Origin: Papilionanthe hookeriana x Papilionanthe teres
Taxonomy: Eukaryota > Streptophyta > Magnoliopsida > Asparagales > Orchidaceae
Direction of reading: 5' to 3'
Length of the DNA: 64,000 bases
Assembly (NCBI GenBank): GCA_022702705.1
Contig: CM040422.1
Span: 38,959,270 to 39,023,269 of the forward strand
The first letter of the stretch is position 1; every line of letters begins with the position of its first letter. This document shows positions 35,367 through 46,600 of this stretch, piece after piece. A program made the position numbers and the translations under genes. Under the pieces are notes generated by a model. That model made no database searches, had not been told where the DNA came from, and saw only the letters and a list, made by a program, of their open reading frames with translations.

Positions 35367-36350
35367 CTTACAACCATTCTCCGTACATGAGATTGGAATC
35401 CACGAAGACGCGACCTATTATGCACCGCCAAAGAAAACAATCTTCTCCAGAGATACCGTAACAAATGAAGCAAAGAAAGTCCGGGACAACGAAGAACTCG
35501 AAGTTCTAGTCCAACGATCACTCACCACTCCCTTCCGGCGAGATGGTGAAGGTTTCTCCACAACTCGCATCCGAGGTCGAGGCCGGGGACGAGGTCGTGG
35601 TAGAGACACTAGGACAATTGGACAGAGGAAACCAGCCATCAATGTTGATTGGAATGATAGTTCTGAAGAAGAAAAGGAAATCAAGCAAGAAGCAGCAACA
35701 ATAAGTCGAAAGAAGCCGCAATTCAAGATCTCCCTCGAAGATGAAAAGAATGAAGAATACAAATCGATGTACGAGAAGATTAACCACTACGTACATACTA
35801 TGACCCTAACCCCGATCCATTCTAACAAGATCGAGGGTATGGTGGTCAAAGAGGTACGTAACGACGGTGCAAGGCCAATCAAATTCTATCGTGGTGCTTC
35901 TTCCTCCAAAACTGAAAATAATGTACAATTCGAAGATGTCACTTCATCAGAATTAATGGAATTACCTTTTGAGTGGTACTCTCCCTGTGTTCAAAATTTA
36001 ATTCAGCGTGGTTTCTTACCTCGACAATGGACAAAAGGCCAATTACAACATTTTGAAAAATTATGGAATAATTCCGGTCGTCCACCCAATTCAAAGTATG
36101 GTCTCGGATTCGGCACAGTAGGGTCAGTTGACGATACTGAATTTTGCTTGGTTGTCACTTGTGAGCCCAATGAAAACTGCATGGAAACTACAGACGAACT
36201 CGAAGATTTACAAATTGGAGACGCTCCACCAGAATTCGAAGAAGAAATTAAATCTACAATAGATGAGTTAACGGAAGTTAACTTAGGTACTAGCGAAGAG
36301 CCTAGACCTACCTTTGTTAGCTCCTTACTCAATAAAGAAGACTCCGAAGA
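35367..36350 (+). CDS. Protease-RT linker with an RG-rich box
   Basis: Part of the open frame 35239-36537. At 35569-35605 it encodes RIRGRGRGRGRGR, an RG-rich box of the type that binds RNA in other proteins. Then come acidic stretches, WYSPCVQNLIQRGFLPRQW and GRPPNSKYGLGFG. The region separates protease and RT, as in other Tat elements. No enzyme domain is recognised. Confidence 0.6.
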
Positions 36351-37215
36351 AATAATCAAATTATTAATGGAATTTAAAGACTGTTTTGCTTGGAACTACG
36401 ATGAAATTCCAGGATTAGCTCCAGAGGTCGCGGTCCATAAGCTAGGAGTGGATCCTACTTCGTCCCGGTCGGACAAGGTCCCGAAGAATGCGTCTAGAAA
36501 TCGAACAACAAGTCATAGCTCGAAGTTAAAAAGCTAATAGACGCTAAATTTGTCCGTGAAGAACAATACCCGACTTGGTTAGCCAATGTGGTGCCGGTCG
36601 AAAGAAGAATGGTCGGATCGAATACTGTGTGGACTTCGAGAGATTTAAACAAGGCATGTCCAAAGGATGAATTCCCTCTACCGATCCCGAATTAATGATC
36701 GACATTGCTTCAACGCATGAAATATTTTCATTCATGGATGGATCTTCAGGGTACAACCAGATAAAAATGGCTCCAGAAGATGAAAAGCTTATAGCATTCA
36801 GAACGCCGATCGGAGTATTTTGCTACACAGTAATGCCATTAGGAATGAAGAACGCAGGAGCAACCTACCAGAGAGCAATGACAAGAATTTTTGATGATCT
36901 CATCCACAATCAAGTCGAATGCTACGTGGACGATGTGGTCATCAAAAGCAAAGTAAAGGAAAACCACCTGTATGATTTGAGAATTGTTTTCGAACGATTA
37001 AGACAATTTAACCTTAAGATGAATCCCTTAAAATGCGCCTTCGGCGTCACCTCCGGAAATTCTTAGGATTCGTTGTCCGACATCATGGAATTGAAATCGA
37101 CCCAGAAAAGATTAAAGCTATCTTAGAAATGCCGCCTCCCAAAACCTTAAAACAACTACGATCTTTTCAAGGGAAGTTGGCATATCTTCGACGCTTTATC
37201 TCAAACTCCGTCGAG
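36351..37215 (+). pseudogene. Tat/Ogre-like reverse transcriptase
   Basis: FKDCFAWNYDEIPGLAPEVA starts the domain at about 36370. Frameshifts occur between 36440 and 36700, where WLANVVPVE and RDLNKACPKDEFPLP are readable in shifted frames. The frame 36695-37066 has FMDGSSGYNQIKMAPEDEK, FRTPIGVFCYTVMPLGMKNA and the catalytic YVDD at 36923-36934. After a further shift, KFLGFVVRHHGIEIDPEKIK and LRSFQGKLAYLRRFISN end the domain. The catalytic centre is intact but the frame is not. Confidence 0.92.
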
Positions 37216-37682
37216 TAGGTGTCGGCCTTTCTCGGCACTAGTTAAAAAGGACGCCAAAATTATTTGGGAAGAGAAATGCCGGAAGGCCTTCGAGGACATT
37301 AAACAATATTTAATGACACCTCCTGTCTTAGCAGCCCCGATCTCGGGTAGACCGCGATACTTTACACCGCGGCTTTAGACGACTCTCTCGGAGCCTCGTT
37401 AGCCTGGGTCGATGATGAGGGTAAAGAAAATGCTCTTTACTACTTAAGCCGTTGTTTATTTCCGACGGAAGTAAGGTATCCCGCAATTGAAAAGCATTGT
37501 TTGGCCCCGATCTTCGCCGCTCAAAAGCTCGGGCACTACATGCTTTCTCATAAGGTCAACTCGATCTCGAAGTTTAATCCATTGCAATACTTGATGACTC
37601 GTCCAACACTTTCCAGCGGACTTGCCGGATGGTCAATGATATTATTGCAATTCGATATAACTTTCGTGCCTCGCGTGCCGTA
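37216..37682 (+). pseudogene. First RNase H domain
   Basis: KAFEDIKQYLMTPPVLAAP at about 37287-37340 and ALYYLSRCLFPTEVRYPAIE (37430-37495) are the standard Ty3 RNase H/connection blocks. The frame 37501-37683 completes it (IFAAQKLGHYMLSHKV, GWSMILLQFDITFVPR). Several indels break it, including one at the first catalytic aspartate region near 37360. Confidence 0.8.
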
Positions 37683-37722
37683 AAGGGACAAGTCTTAGCG
37701 GACTTCCTCGCAACGACACCCT

Positions 37723-38403
37723 TTGCCGGCCGAATCTCCTCTCAATGACGATCTGCCAGATGAACAAATAATGAACCTAGAAGACCTTGATGATCGACGT
37801 TGGGAATTATATTTCGACGGAGCATCTTCAGCACACAAAGACGAAGAATCACAAGTGATAGTGCCCGGTAAGGCAGGAATCGAGCTAATCTTTATAACAC
37901 CGGAGCGGGGGATGTTAAGATACTCCTACCACTTGACAGAACCGTGTACAAATAATGAAGCGGAATACGAAGCCCTCATAACAGGACTGGAATTAGCTAT
38001 TCAAATGGGGATAACAGACATCAACATCTACGTGGATTCGCAGTTAATCATTCAACAGATCGCCGGACAATACAGAATTTTAAAGCCAAGACTCAAGCAA
38101 TACTTCCAGTACGCCATACAGTTGTTGGAACAGATTCCAAATGTAACGATCTACAAAATTCCCAGAAAAGAAAATGCTTTAGCAGATGCTTTAGCCCGTC
38201 TCGCAAAAGAATTCGCCTGTTTGCAAGATGAATCAGTGGAAGTGTCAGTTCACGGACGCCAGGTCCTATCACAGCTCGACATGGACACAATACACAAATC
38301 AGAAAAGAAAAAGAATCGGTTACAGCGAGTGACGGAAAACACGGAAGATTGGCGACGGCCATTGATGAGACTACCCGCAAACAGGAAAGCTACCGGACGA
38401 TAG
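37723..38403 (+). pseudogene. Second (archaeal-type) RNase H domain
   Basis: WELYFDGASSAHKDEES holds the first catalytic aspartate, TNNEAEYEALITGLELA the glutamate and INIYVDSQLIIQQIAG the second aspartate. RKENALADALARLAKEF is the last block. A second RNase H of this type after the normal one is a recognised mark of the Tat lineage. The frame is open for 226 codons and is among the best-preserved parts of the element. Confidence 0.88.
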
Positions 38404-38485
38404 GTCGCTAGCCCATCGGATCAAGAAAAGAACTGCGTCCTACGCATTAATAAACAACACACTGCATGGAAGGTCTTTTGATCAA

Positions 38486-39611
38486 ATGTGGCTAAGGTGC
38501 CTAAGCGGGTCCGAGGCCCGTGAAATTGTTAAAGAGGTGCATTCAGGACTCTGTGGCGCTCACCGGTCGGGTCCAAAGATGAAAATGAAAATTAAAAGAC
38601 TAGGGTACTACTGGCCCTCGATGATGACCGACTGCATGAAAATCGCCAAGAGCTGTCATCAATGCCAAGTGCACGGAGTGGTTCTACACCAACCTCCAAA
38701 TGTGCTACATCCGACGATTGCGTCGTGGCCATTTGAATGTTGGGGCACAGATATAGTAGGTCCAATAGAACCACCATCTTCAAAAGGACATCGTTTCATT
38801 CTTGCGGCTACGGATTACTTTTCCAAGTGGGCGAGAGCGGTTCCACTTAGAGAAGAGAAAGCACACCACGTGCTACGGTTTTCAAGAACCAAGTTGTCTA
38901 CCGTTTCGGAGTGCCGCGCGAATTATCTCGGATAATGGGTCAGCATTCGGAAGCACGCAAAACAACAATTTTGTCAGGAGACACGGAATCGACTGGCGAT
39001 ACTCAACAATTTACTACCCAAGAGCAAACGGTCTCGCTGAGGCTTTTAATAAAACTCTCGTTCAAATCTTATAGAAAACCTTGGACGATAATAAGAGAAA
39101 TTGGCACGAGAAATTGTTAGAAGCCTTATGGGCCTACCGAACAACCTTCAGAACTCCTACTCAAGCTACACCTTACGCTCTGGTGTATGGGTCCGAGGCA
39201 GTGTTACCTTTAGAGGTTCAGCTTCCTTCACTCTGAATTGCAGTTGCAAACATGATCACGACAGAAGAAAACGCCAAATTACGACTTGAAGAATTAGAAG
39301 GCTTGGAAGGGAAAAGACTTGCAGCGCAACAAAATTTAGAACTATACCAAGCTAAGATGGTTCAAGCCCATGACAAACTGGTCCGCCCAAGAACCTTCAA
39401 AGTTGGTGACTTAGTTCTCGTTCTCAAGAGACCTATTCTTGCACACCGCAAGATAGGAGGAAAATTTGAACCCACTTGGGAAGGACCGTTTGTGGTTGAA
39501 GCGAGTATATTCGGGAGGTTCCTACCGGCTAGTGAATTGCCGGGGAGAACGACATATGCTTCCGATCAACGGACGATACTTGAAAAAGTATTACGCTACC
39601 TGATGTTTTGA
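38486..39611 (+). pseudogene. Tat/Ogre-like integrase
   Basis: The HHCC zinc module is at 38540-38670 (VHSGLCGAHRSGPKMKMK, YWPSMMTDCMKIAKSCHQCQ). The catalytic core is at 38730 on (WGTDIVGPIEPP, LAATDYFSKWARAVPL), with IISDNGSAFGS near 38920-38960 and YYPRANGLAEAFNKTLVQIL at 39012-39070. The C-terminal frame 39252-39611 has FKVGDLVLVLKRP and KFEPTWEGPFVVE. The D, D and E catalytic residues are all readable, but four frames are needed. It inserts the cDNA into the genome. Confidence 0.9.
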
Positions 39612-39896
39612 AGGAATGAATTCTTCATCCATAAGAAACACAGGCGAAGTAATTACTTATGATTGGGTCCGAACCCAAAATAATAAAATGTGTTAAAATA
39701 AATAAAGTTATGATAATATATTTTCCTTGTTTTCTTTTCCAAATCAAAATCTCTTTCCTGATCTTATCCCGCTTCATTCCTGTTAAATTTTAAAATACAA
39801 GAAGTAATAAAAAAAACTGTCTTTAATAAACATTTTCTTAATGTTCTTGTTCTTAGTACAGACCCCCGATCCTTTTCCTTGTCTTTTCGCAGGGAA
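39612..39896 (+). other. Spacer after integrase with a candidate 3' splice site
   Basis: AT-rich spacer that ends with a pyrimidine-rich run and TTTTCGCAG at 39884-39892, followed by GGAAATG with ATG at 39897. This fits a plant 3' splice site just before the next ORF. No single upstream donor stands out. Confidence 0.45.
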
Positions 39897-40456
39897 ATGT
39901 CGAACGCGCGGTTGGTCCCGAACTTTAAGAATGGCGTAAGCCTTGCACTCGATGAAAAGAGGGTGAAAGATGGAGCGATAATCGAGATTGACTCGGATTT
40001 CGCACCGACGAGCCTACGATACGAGGAAAGTGAATGGGTCCCGGTTGATCGAGAAGAACCGCCTAGGCGGACGAGTGATGAAAGTGGGTGGCCCAAGCCA
40101 CCAATCCGAGCAACAAGAAAAGAAAGGCAAATGCCGAAGAAAACAAGAAAATGAAATGCGTAGTCGCTACGGCGGAGGGCGGGCTTGTCGGCGCCGCGCC
40201 CACGGAGATTCATGAAGTTCGAAGTGCTACTCTCACGGCCACGCAACGAAGAAATAAGAATCGCCGTATCCGTAAGATGTTAACAAAACTAGTCGCGGAC
40301 CGGCGCGACGAGACGATTGCTAATGCCGGTACATACACTTCGAGGACACCGGTTCACCGGGAACTCGAAGAAAGGAGGCCGACTCCTAGGATAACGAAAA
40401 GAATCGGGGAAATCTCCGGAAGATCGAAGAAAGAAGGCTGCCACGCCACCGAATAG
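39897..40456 (+). pseudogene. N-terminal module of the AlkB-like ORF
   Basis: The first ATG after the candidate splice site gives MSNARLVPNFKNGVSLAL. The frame ends at 40154, and the overlapping frame 40088-40456 carries ATLTATQRRNKNRRIRKM and a basic tail. FKNG, DGAIIEI and the TQRRNKNRRI motif repeat the pattern of the 5' ORF (31265-31968) in the same order. I infer a diverged duplicate of that ORF fused in front of the AlkB-like domain. It shows no known fold and no membrane segment. A frameshift lies between 40088 and 40150. Confidence 0.55.
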
Positions 40457-40539
40457 AACCACCAGGTGATGCATGACCTTGTTGCGGAAGCAACCCCGGG
40501 GGATGTCCCGACGAGGCATCATCCCCGAGGAGCCGAGGT

Positions 40540-41349
40540 ATGCGGGGAGAACGTGAAGGGATTGAACTATATATCCCACAATATGTCACAAGGCCTCGCC
40601 ATCTGCAGATCATTCCGGAATACGAGCTGGAGAGGATGCAAAATGTTGAAAAGAAAACCTTTGAATACTTCGAGAGAATTAAAGGTAGAAGAATCAATAT
40701 ACTAGAGGGCCTCGAGCTACATACCGACGTATTCTCCGAGTATGAACAACGACCAAATCGTGGATTGTATCCGGGATTTGAAAAGAATGGGCCGAGCAGG
40801 CCGCCTAAGGGAAAATACCTACTCAGAACCCCGAAGATGGATGCCAGGGAAGGGAAGAATCACAATACAATGCGGATGCTGCTACAACTTTGCTGAAGAC
40901 AGGAAGGGAAACCCACTGGGAATACTCCGTCATGGGCAAGTAGATCCGATGCCATTAGTCATCAAGAGAATGGTAAAAAGATTGATAACATGGAGGGTAC
41001 TGCCAACAGATTGCATACCCAATAGCTGCATTATCAACATCTACAAACGAGGTGACCGCATACCCCCACATATAGATCACCACGACTTCGTCGGACCTTC
41101 TGCACGGTCTCTTTCCCGAACGAGTGTAACATCATGTTCGGATCCGACCTCCGGATAGCGAGCCCGGGTGAGTTCCGAAGGCCGGTGAAGATACCTTTAC
41201 CGGTAGGTTCCGTCATGATACCGAAGGGCAACGGAGCGGATATCGCTAAGCATTGCATACCGGGAGTGCCAGTGAAGCGGATCTCGGTTACTTTCGGGAG
41301 AATGGACGACGACAAGACACCTTACCATTTCCAACCGGACCCGAGCTAG
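40540..41349 (+). pseudogene. AlkB-like 2OG/Fe(II) dioxygenase (ALKBH9/ALKBH10-type RNA demethylase) captured in the retrotransposon
   Basis: Enzymes of this plant family remove N6-methyl groups from adenosine in RNA, using Fe(II) and 2-oxoglutarate. The approach RRINILEGLELHTDVFSEYE is at about 40687-40746. The next frame (40742-41158) holds RLRENTYSEPRRWMPGKGR, GCCYNF, VLPTDCIPNSCIINIYKRGD and IPPHIDHHDF. The iron-binding HxD is at 41069-41077. The third frame (41134-41349) has GEFRRPVKIPLPVGSVMI, GNGADIAKHCIPGVPVKRIS, with the distal His at 41251-41253 and the first 2OG-binding Arg at 41278-41280. The second Arg of the RxxxxxR pair is Gly (41296-41298). Two frameshifts (near 40750 and 41085-41090) break it. 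No intron is visible, unlike host genes of this family, which suggests capture from spliced mRNA. Confidence 0.88.
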
Positions 41350-42149
41350 AGAACCTCCGGCCTTACGAGCCGTGAGTTACATGGGAGATATCACACCTCC
41401 AACGTACATCCAGCCGGCATCCTTGCCAAGGATGGCTTGGAAGGTGATGTTATTAACCATGTACCCCACTATTCAGACATGGATTTTTTGACAGATGCTT
41501 CTCTTGATGGAACGCCAAAGATCATACATAGTCCGTTTTGAGTATACATGGATTGTATGAAATGTATTCCAGATCGAGTTGTATGATGTATCTTCAATAT
41601 GATTGGAATGAAAGTGACCATGTCACATTTTTGGCCTTCACCTCTTTTGTGCAAATTGATTGGGAAACGCCATTAAAGTTAAATGAACTTCGAACAAAGA
41701 ACAAAAAAGAAATAAAATAAAGAGAATAAAAGAAAACTTTCTTTAAAAATCTAAAAATGACGAACACCAATTTCACGTGAACATTAAATGAACGATAAAA
41801 TAAAATTTGAATCATTAAAAGATAAACGAAATCAACATGAATGATAAATCAAATCACAAAGCAAATTCTCAATCAAATTTCAAATTCAATCTTTCCAAAT
41901 TCCAAATCAAATTTCAATCTTTTCAAATCACAAATCAAATTCTCAATCAAATTCCAAATCCACTCCCGATCAAGTTTCAAATTTGATCTTCCAAATTTCA
42001 AATCAAATCATAAATCAAATTTCAATCGAGTTCAAACTTATCCTTCCAAGTCTCAAATTCAATTTTTCCAGATTTCAAGTCTCAATCAAATTCAAATTCA
42101 ATTTCTTCCAGATCTCGAATCAAATATCAATCACATCAAGTTCAACCTT
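41350..42149 (+). other. Spacer between AlkB-like ORF and tandem array
   Basis: No gene is recognised. From about 41830 on the DNA becomes a low-complexity run of CAAAT/TCAAATT words (about 300 bp), probably decayed short repeats that grade into the 82-bp array. Confidence 0.6.
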
Positions 42150-43290
42150 TTGGGTCGAGGATTTTATATCCAAGACTGCACTGCTTTAGGATTCTTTCCT
42201 ATTGCACTGAAGTACATCAAATTCAACTTTTGGGTCGAGGATTTTACATCCAAGACTGCAATGCTTTAGGATTCTTTTCCTATTGCACTGAAATACATCA
42301 AATTCAAACTTTTGGGTTGAGGATTTTACATCCAAGACTGCACTGCTTTAGGATTTTTTCCTATTGCACTGAAATACATCAAATTCAAACTTTTGGGTCG
42401 AGGATTTTACATCCAAGACTGCACTGCTTTAGGATTCTTTTCCTATTGCACTGAAATACATCAAATTCAAAATTTTGGGTCGAGGATTTTACATCCAAGA
42501 CTGCACTGCTTTAGGATTCTTTTCCTATTGCACTGAAATACATCAAATTCAACTTTTGGGTCGAGGATTTTACATCCAAGACTGCACTGCTTTAGGATTC
42601 TTTTCCAATTGCACTGAAGTACATCAAATTCAAACTTTTGGGTCGAGGATTTTATATCCAAGACTGCACTGCTTTAGGATTCCTTTCCTATTGCACTGAA
42701 ATACATCAAATTCAAACTTTTGGGTCGAGGATTTTACATCCAAGACTGCACTGCTTTAGGATTCTTTTCCTATTGCACTGAAATACATCAAATTCAAACT
42801 TTTGGGTCGAGGATTTTACATCCAAGACTGCACTGCTTTAGGATTCTTTTCCTATTGCACTAAAATACATCAAATTCAACTTTTGGGTCGAGGATTTTAC
42901 ATCCAAGACTGCACTGCTTTAGGATTCTCCCCTATTGCACTTAAGTACATCAAATTCAAACTTTTGGGTCGAGGATTTTACATCCAAGACTGCACTGCTT
43001 TAGGATTCTTTTCCTATTGCACTGAAATACCTCAAATTCAAACTTTTGGGTCGAGGATTTTACATCCAAGACTACACTGCTTTAGGATTCTTTTCCTATT
43101 GCACTGAAATACATCAAAATTCAAACTTTTGGGTTGAGGATTTAAATCCGAGATCGCATTGCTTTAGGATTCTTTCCTATTGCGATGAAATACATCAAAA
43201 TCAAACTTTTGAGGTTAAGGATTTTATATCCAATACCGCATTACTACGAGATCTCTCCTCATTGCAATGATTCAATCCGATCAATTCAAT
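42150..43290 (+). repeat. Tandem array of about 14 units, 81-82 bp each
   Basis: The word TGGGTCGAGG starts units at 42151, 42231, 42313, 42394, 42476, 42557, 42639, 42721, 42803, 42884, 42965 and 43047. More diverged units start at 43130 and 43210. Unit lengths are mostly 81-82 bp. Each unit contains GGATTTTACATCC (a small palindrome) and TTTAGGATTCTTTTCC. Because 82 is not a multiple of three, the repeated peptide frames across it are not a protein. Tandem repeats between pol and the 3' LTR are a known trait of Ogre elements. Confidence 0.95.
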
Positions 43291-43687
43291 TTTCTTTCGA
43301 GGTTGAAGATGTTACATCTACAACCTCAGAATTCCAATTTTCATTTCAAATCAAATCCTTCAAATTAATCTTGACAAACTTCAATCTAAATTGAAACTCC
43401 AAATTGAAATCTAAACTCACACATCGAAACTTAAATTGAAACAAAATAAAATCTAAATCGAAATTCCCCCAGGTCATGTGATTTGGAGTTTACCTCCTTT
43501 TCCTTTCCCCAGCGAGAGTTCAGGAATCTCCGGTTTCAGAGATATACTTGCTACTCCCCAGCGAAAACTCCTCTATTTCGTCCTAAGTTTGCCACTTGGA
43601 TGTTTGTGTTGGTTTTGTTGATCGCTTCGGTTAACACCAATACGCGCGGTGTGCTCCGTCAGCTCACCACACCTATTGGGGTCCATT
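43291..43687 (+). other. 3' untranslated end of the Tat/Ogre-like element
   Basis: Degenerate array remnants up to about 43450, then a GC-balanced stretch. Two TCCCCAGCG words at about 43506 and 43555 equal the start of the sequence complementary to the primer site. The end before the LTR (CTATTGGGGTCCATT) is a poor polypurine tract. The frame 43483-43737 (FATWMFVLVLLIASVN) has one hydrophobic stretch but runs into the LTR and is not supported as a gene. Confidence 0.5.
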
Positions 43688-46600
43688 TGTTGACCTCATT
43701 TTTGATGAGGTCTTCTCTTCTTCTCTTTAGTACTTAGGATCTAGCCTTAGGCTTTTCCTTTGACTATCTTAGAGGACTAGAATTGGGACCCACCTTTTAG
43801 AAATTCAAACCACTTCTTAACTCCCTGCAAACTCCACAAACTTGACCGTAGACCCCTAATCACCTAGAGGGTTGAAATCGAATGTGGAAGTTTAAAGGAT
43901 GAGTTCTTATAGGACTCTTTGGCCTTAGGACCGCCACAGGTGGCACAGTGCGGTGAAGGGGCGGCTTACACACACACTACACCTATACACTACACTTTCA
44001 CACACCCATACCTAACTTGACCTCCTGACTCATGTGGGTGATTCACATGGATGGTCCTTAACCCCTAAGCCCTTGGCTAAGAGGGTTAGGAACAACATAG
44101 TGAATGCCTCAAATGAGTCCCTTCATGGCTCATGTGGGCTTGACATGGCTTCATGGCTCAACCAAAATGACTTCTTTCCACTTACATCCACCCAATCTTC
44201 AATTTTCCAAATTTTCAATTTTTGACCCCCGGGACCCTACACCCGCTTAGCCTACCCAAAACCCCCGAAATTACCCAAATTTCTCAAAATTTCCAAATTA
44301 TCCAAAATTCTCCAAAATCATTCCCAAACATTTCCACATCACTTAAATTGATCATCCATACCCAAAAATACCAAAAATTCCAAGAAAACCTCCCAATACC
44401 CTCCAAATACCCAAAATACCCCTCTTGGCCAAAAAATCCAAAAATTCAGAAAATTCCCAGAAAATTCCCAGAAAATTCTAGAAAATCCCAAATATTCCCA
44501 ATTTCATTTTGTCCAACTACACCATGGGCCAATTTTCTCAATTTACCCTACTTTTGTCAAAACCCCCAATTTGACCCATTTTAACCCTAAGTGAACCCAA
44601 TGTCAAACCAAACCTACCCAATTGACCCCAATTTTGGTCCAATTCAATTCTAAACTTCAATTCAATATCCCAAATACCAATCTAGAACAAATCTAAGTCC
44701 AATTTGATTGACACTTGGATCCAATCTCACTTTTGGCCTTAAAGCCCAATTTGGACCCATGACCCAAACCTAACCCAAACTCACCCAACTCAATTCCAAT
44801 TAACCCCAAATCTTTTCTAAATCTTCCTTAACATTCCCAAAAACAAAATACTAACATGATTTGCCCAAAATTTGGACCCAAACCCCACTCAAACTCAATC
44901 CAAAGTTAAAAGGGCCCATTTTTGACCTAAACCCGAACCTAACCCAAATGAGCCCAAACCCCAAAATCAAAGCCCAACCAAAGCCAAAACCTCTTTGAAA
45001 CACTCCCATAAACATTTCTCAACATTGATTTTATATCAATTTCAACCCTAGCCCAACATTAGCCCAAGTTGGCCCACTTGGACCCATATAGGCCCACTTA
45101 CCAAATAAATCCAAATTCAAACCAATTCAACTCCAAATCACACCAAATTGATTCCAAGCCCTTCATAGAACATCCCTAAACCAATTATGACATTTATTTG
45201 ATAAAGTTCTTCACAAAATCTTTACCTAAATGCCCATCCTAAAATCAAAAAGCCCATTTCCCTTAAACTTTCATAAAAGCCCACTTCACCACATTCAAAA
45301 GCCCAAAATCTACCCTAAAGCCCACATGACATCTCCATTTGTCATCCACTTAATTAAGGCCATTACCTAAGTCCTAAATTCACCATCAAATTATTCCAAA
45401 TCAAGCTTCATGCAAATTTTCACCAAAATATCCAAAATTCTTAAAACCCATTTCCATGAAATTGACTCAAATTTCCCAAGCCAAAGACAAGCCATGCGAA
45501 GCCATGGACAAGCCACATGAAGCCATGGAAGGCTTGACATGTGATCAAGCCATTAATGGCAAAAGGAGGAGCCCCTTTCCTAATCCTCCTTAACCCCTTT
45601 TTACCTTAAGCATGTCACACACTAAACCATGTTTAGCCACCTCATCATGGATAGAGACCACACCACTCTCCCTTGGGCGACCCAATCGATCCTCTCGGCC
45701 CAAAATCGAGGCCATGGGGAGGTGCACCCAACCCAAACCAATGGATTGACCAATTTCAAGCCAAAGTGGCCTTTTCCCCATTCCATTTTAATCCAAACAC
45801 TTTACACATGTCCAAGCCCAATTGACTTCACCATTGCCAAGCCACGACCTCGGTCGGTCAAGATGGTGACCCATGCCTGCAGGCCGGCCGCCTCGGATCA
45901 CCGGAAAACACCACACCCGAGAGCTCACATGTGAGCCAACTTTGAAATTCCACCTTGCTGAGCTGCCCCATGCCCAATGGCCACCATGGCTGTTCTTCCC
46001 ATGACCAGAGCAGCTGATCCCAACCCTTGGCCATCCCTGGGAGACTCTCCAGCCACCTCTATTTAAACCCGACCCCCTCACGGCCATGAGAGGAGAGTTG
46101 CACAAACCTTGCCGAAACTCTGCCAAAATTGTTCCAAACCCTTCTCCACGCTTAGAGCAGTTGATCCCCAGTGTCAATTTGCCCTAATCCCCATTGATAA
46201 AATCCAATTTCCCAACTGAAATTCCACCTAAAACCAGGACACTTCTCCACAGTGAGCCAATTCCCAAATTGATTGGTTCTACACCTTCACTGGACCGAGG
46301 GAAGGTGTCCACCGACAAAAGCCCCATCTCCGGAGCCACCCGGTTGCTCCGGCCTCCAAGCTTTGTGATCGGGCTTGGTCGAAATCACACTCGGACAATT
46401 CACTGGACCAGGAGACTTCATCTGGAGCTTGCTTGGATCCAATCGAAGGTGCAACAACTCTCAGATCGAAGCCACACTTCTCTGATCAAAGGTATGAGCT
46501 AATTCTTCATCCCGAGCTTCTGGAGATTCTCCATTTCAAATGCCTTAGTTTCAATGCATGATAACCGTATAGATGTGTTCGTCTCTTCAAGACGAATCCA

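Noticed and set aside
40540..41349. AlkB-like region as an independent host gene into which the retrotransposon inserted
   Set aside because: It lies entirely between integrase and the 3' LTR of one element whose outer target duplications match, has no introns and no flanking duplication of its own that I can see.
42141..43270. Series of frames encoding GRGFYIQDCTALGFF-type repeats
   Set aside because: They are translations of the 82-bp array; the period is not a multiple of three, so no continuous protein exists.
42150..43290. CRISPR-like array
   Set aside because: Units are 81-82 bp and homogeneous throughout, without alternating repeats and unique spacers, and the context is a plant retrotransposon.
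43483..43737. Small membrane-protein-like ORF before the 3' LTR
   Set aside because: Only one hydrophobic stretch, and the frame runs across the LTR boundary with no start context or homolog recognised.
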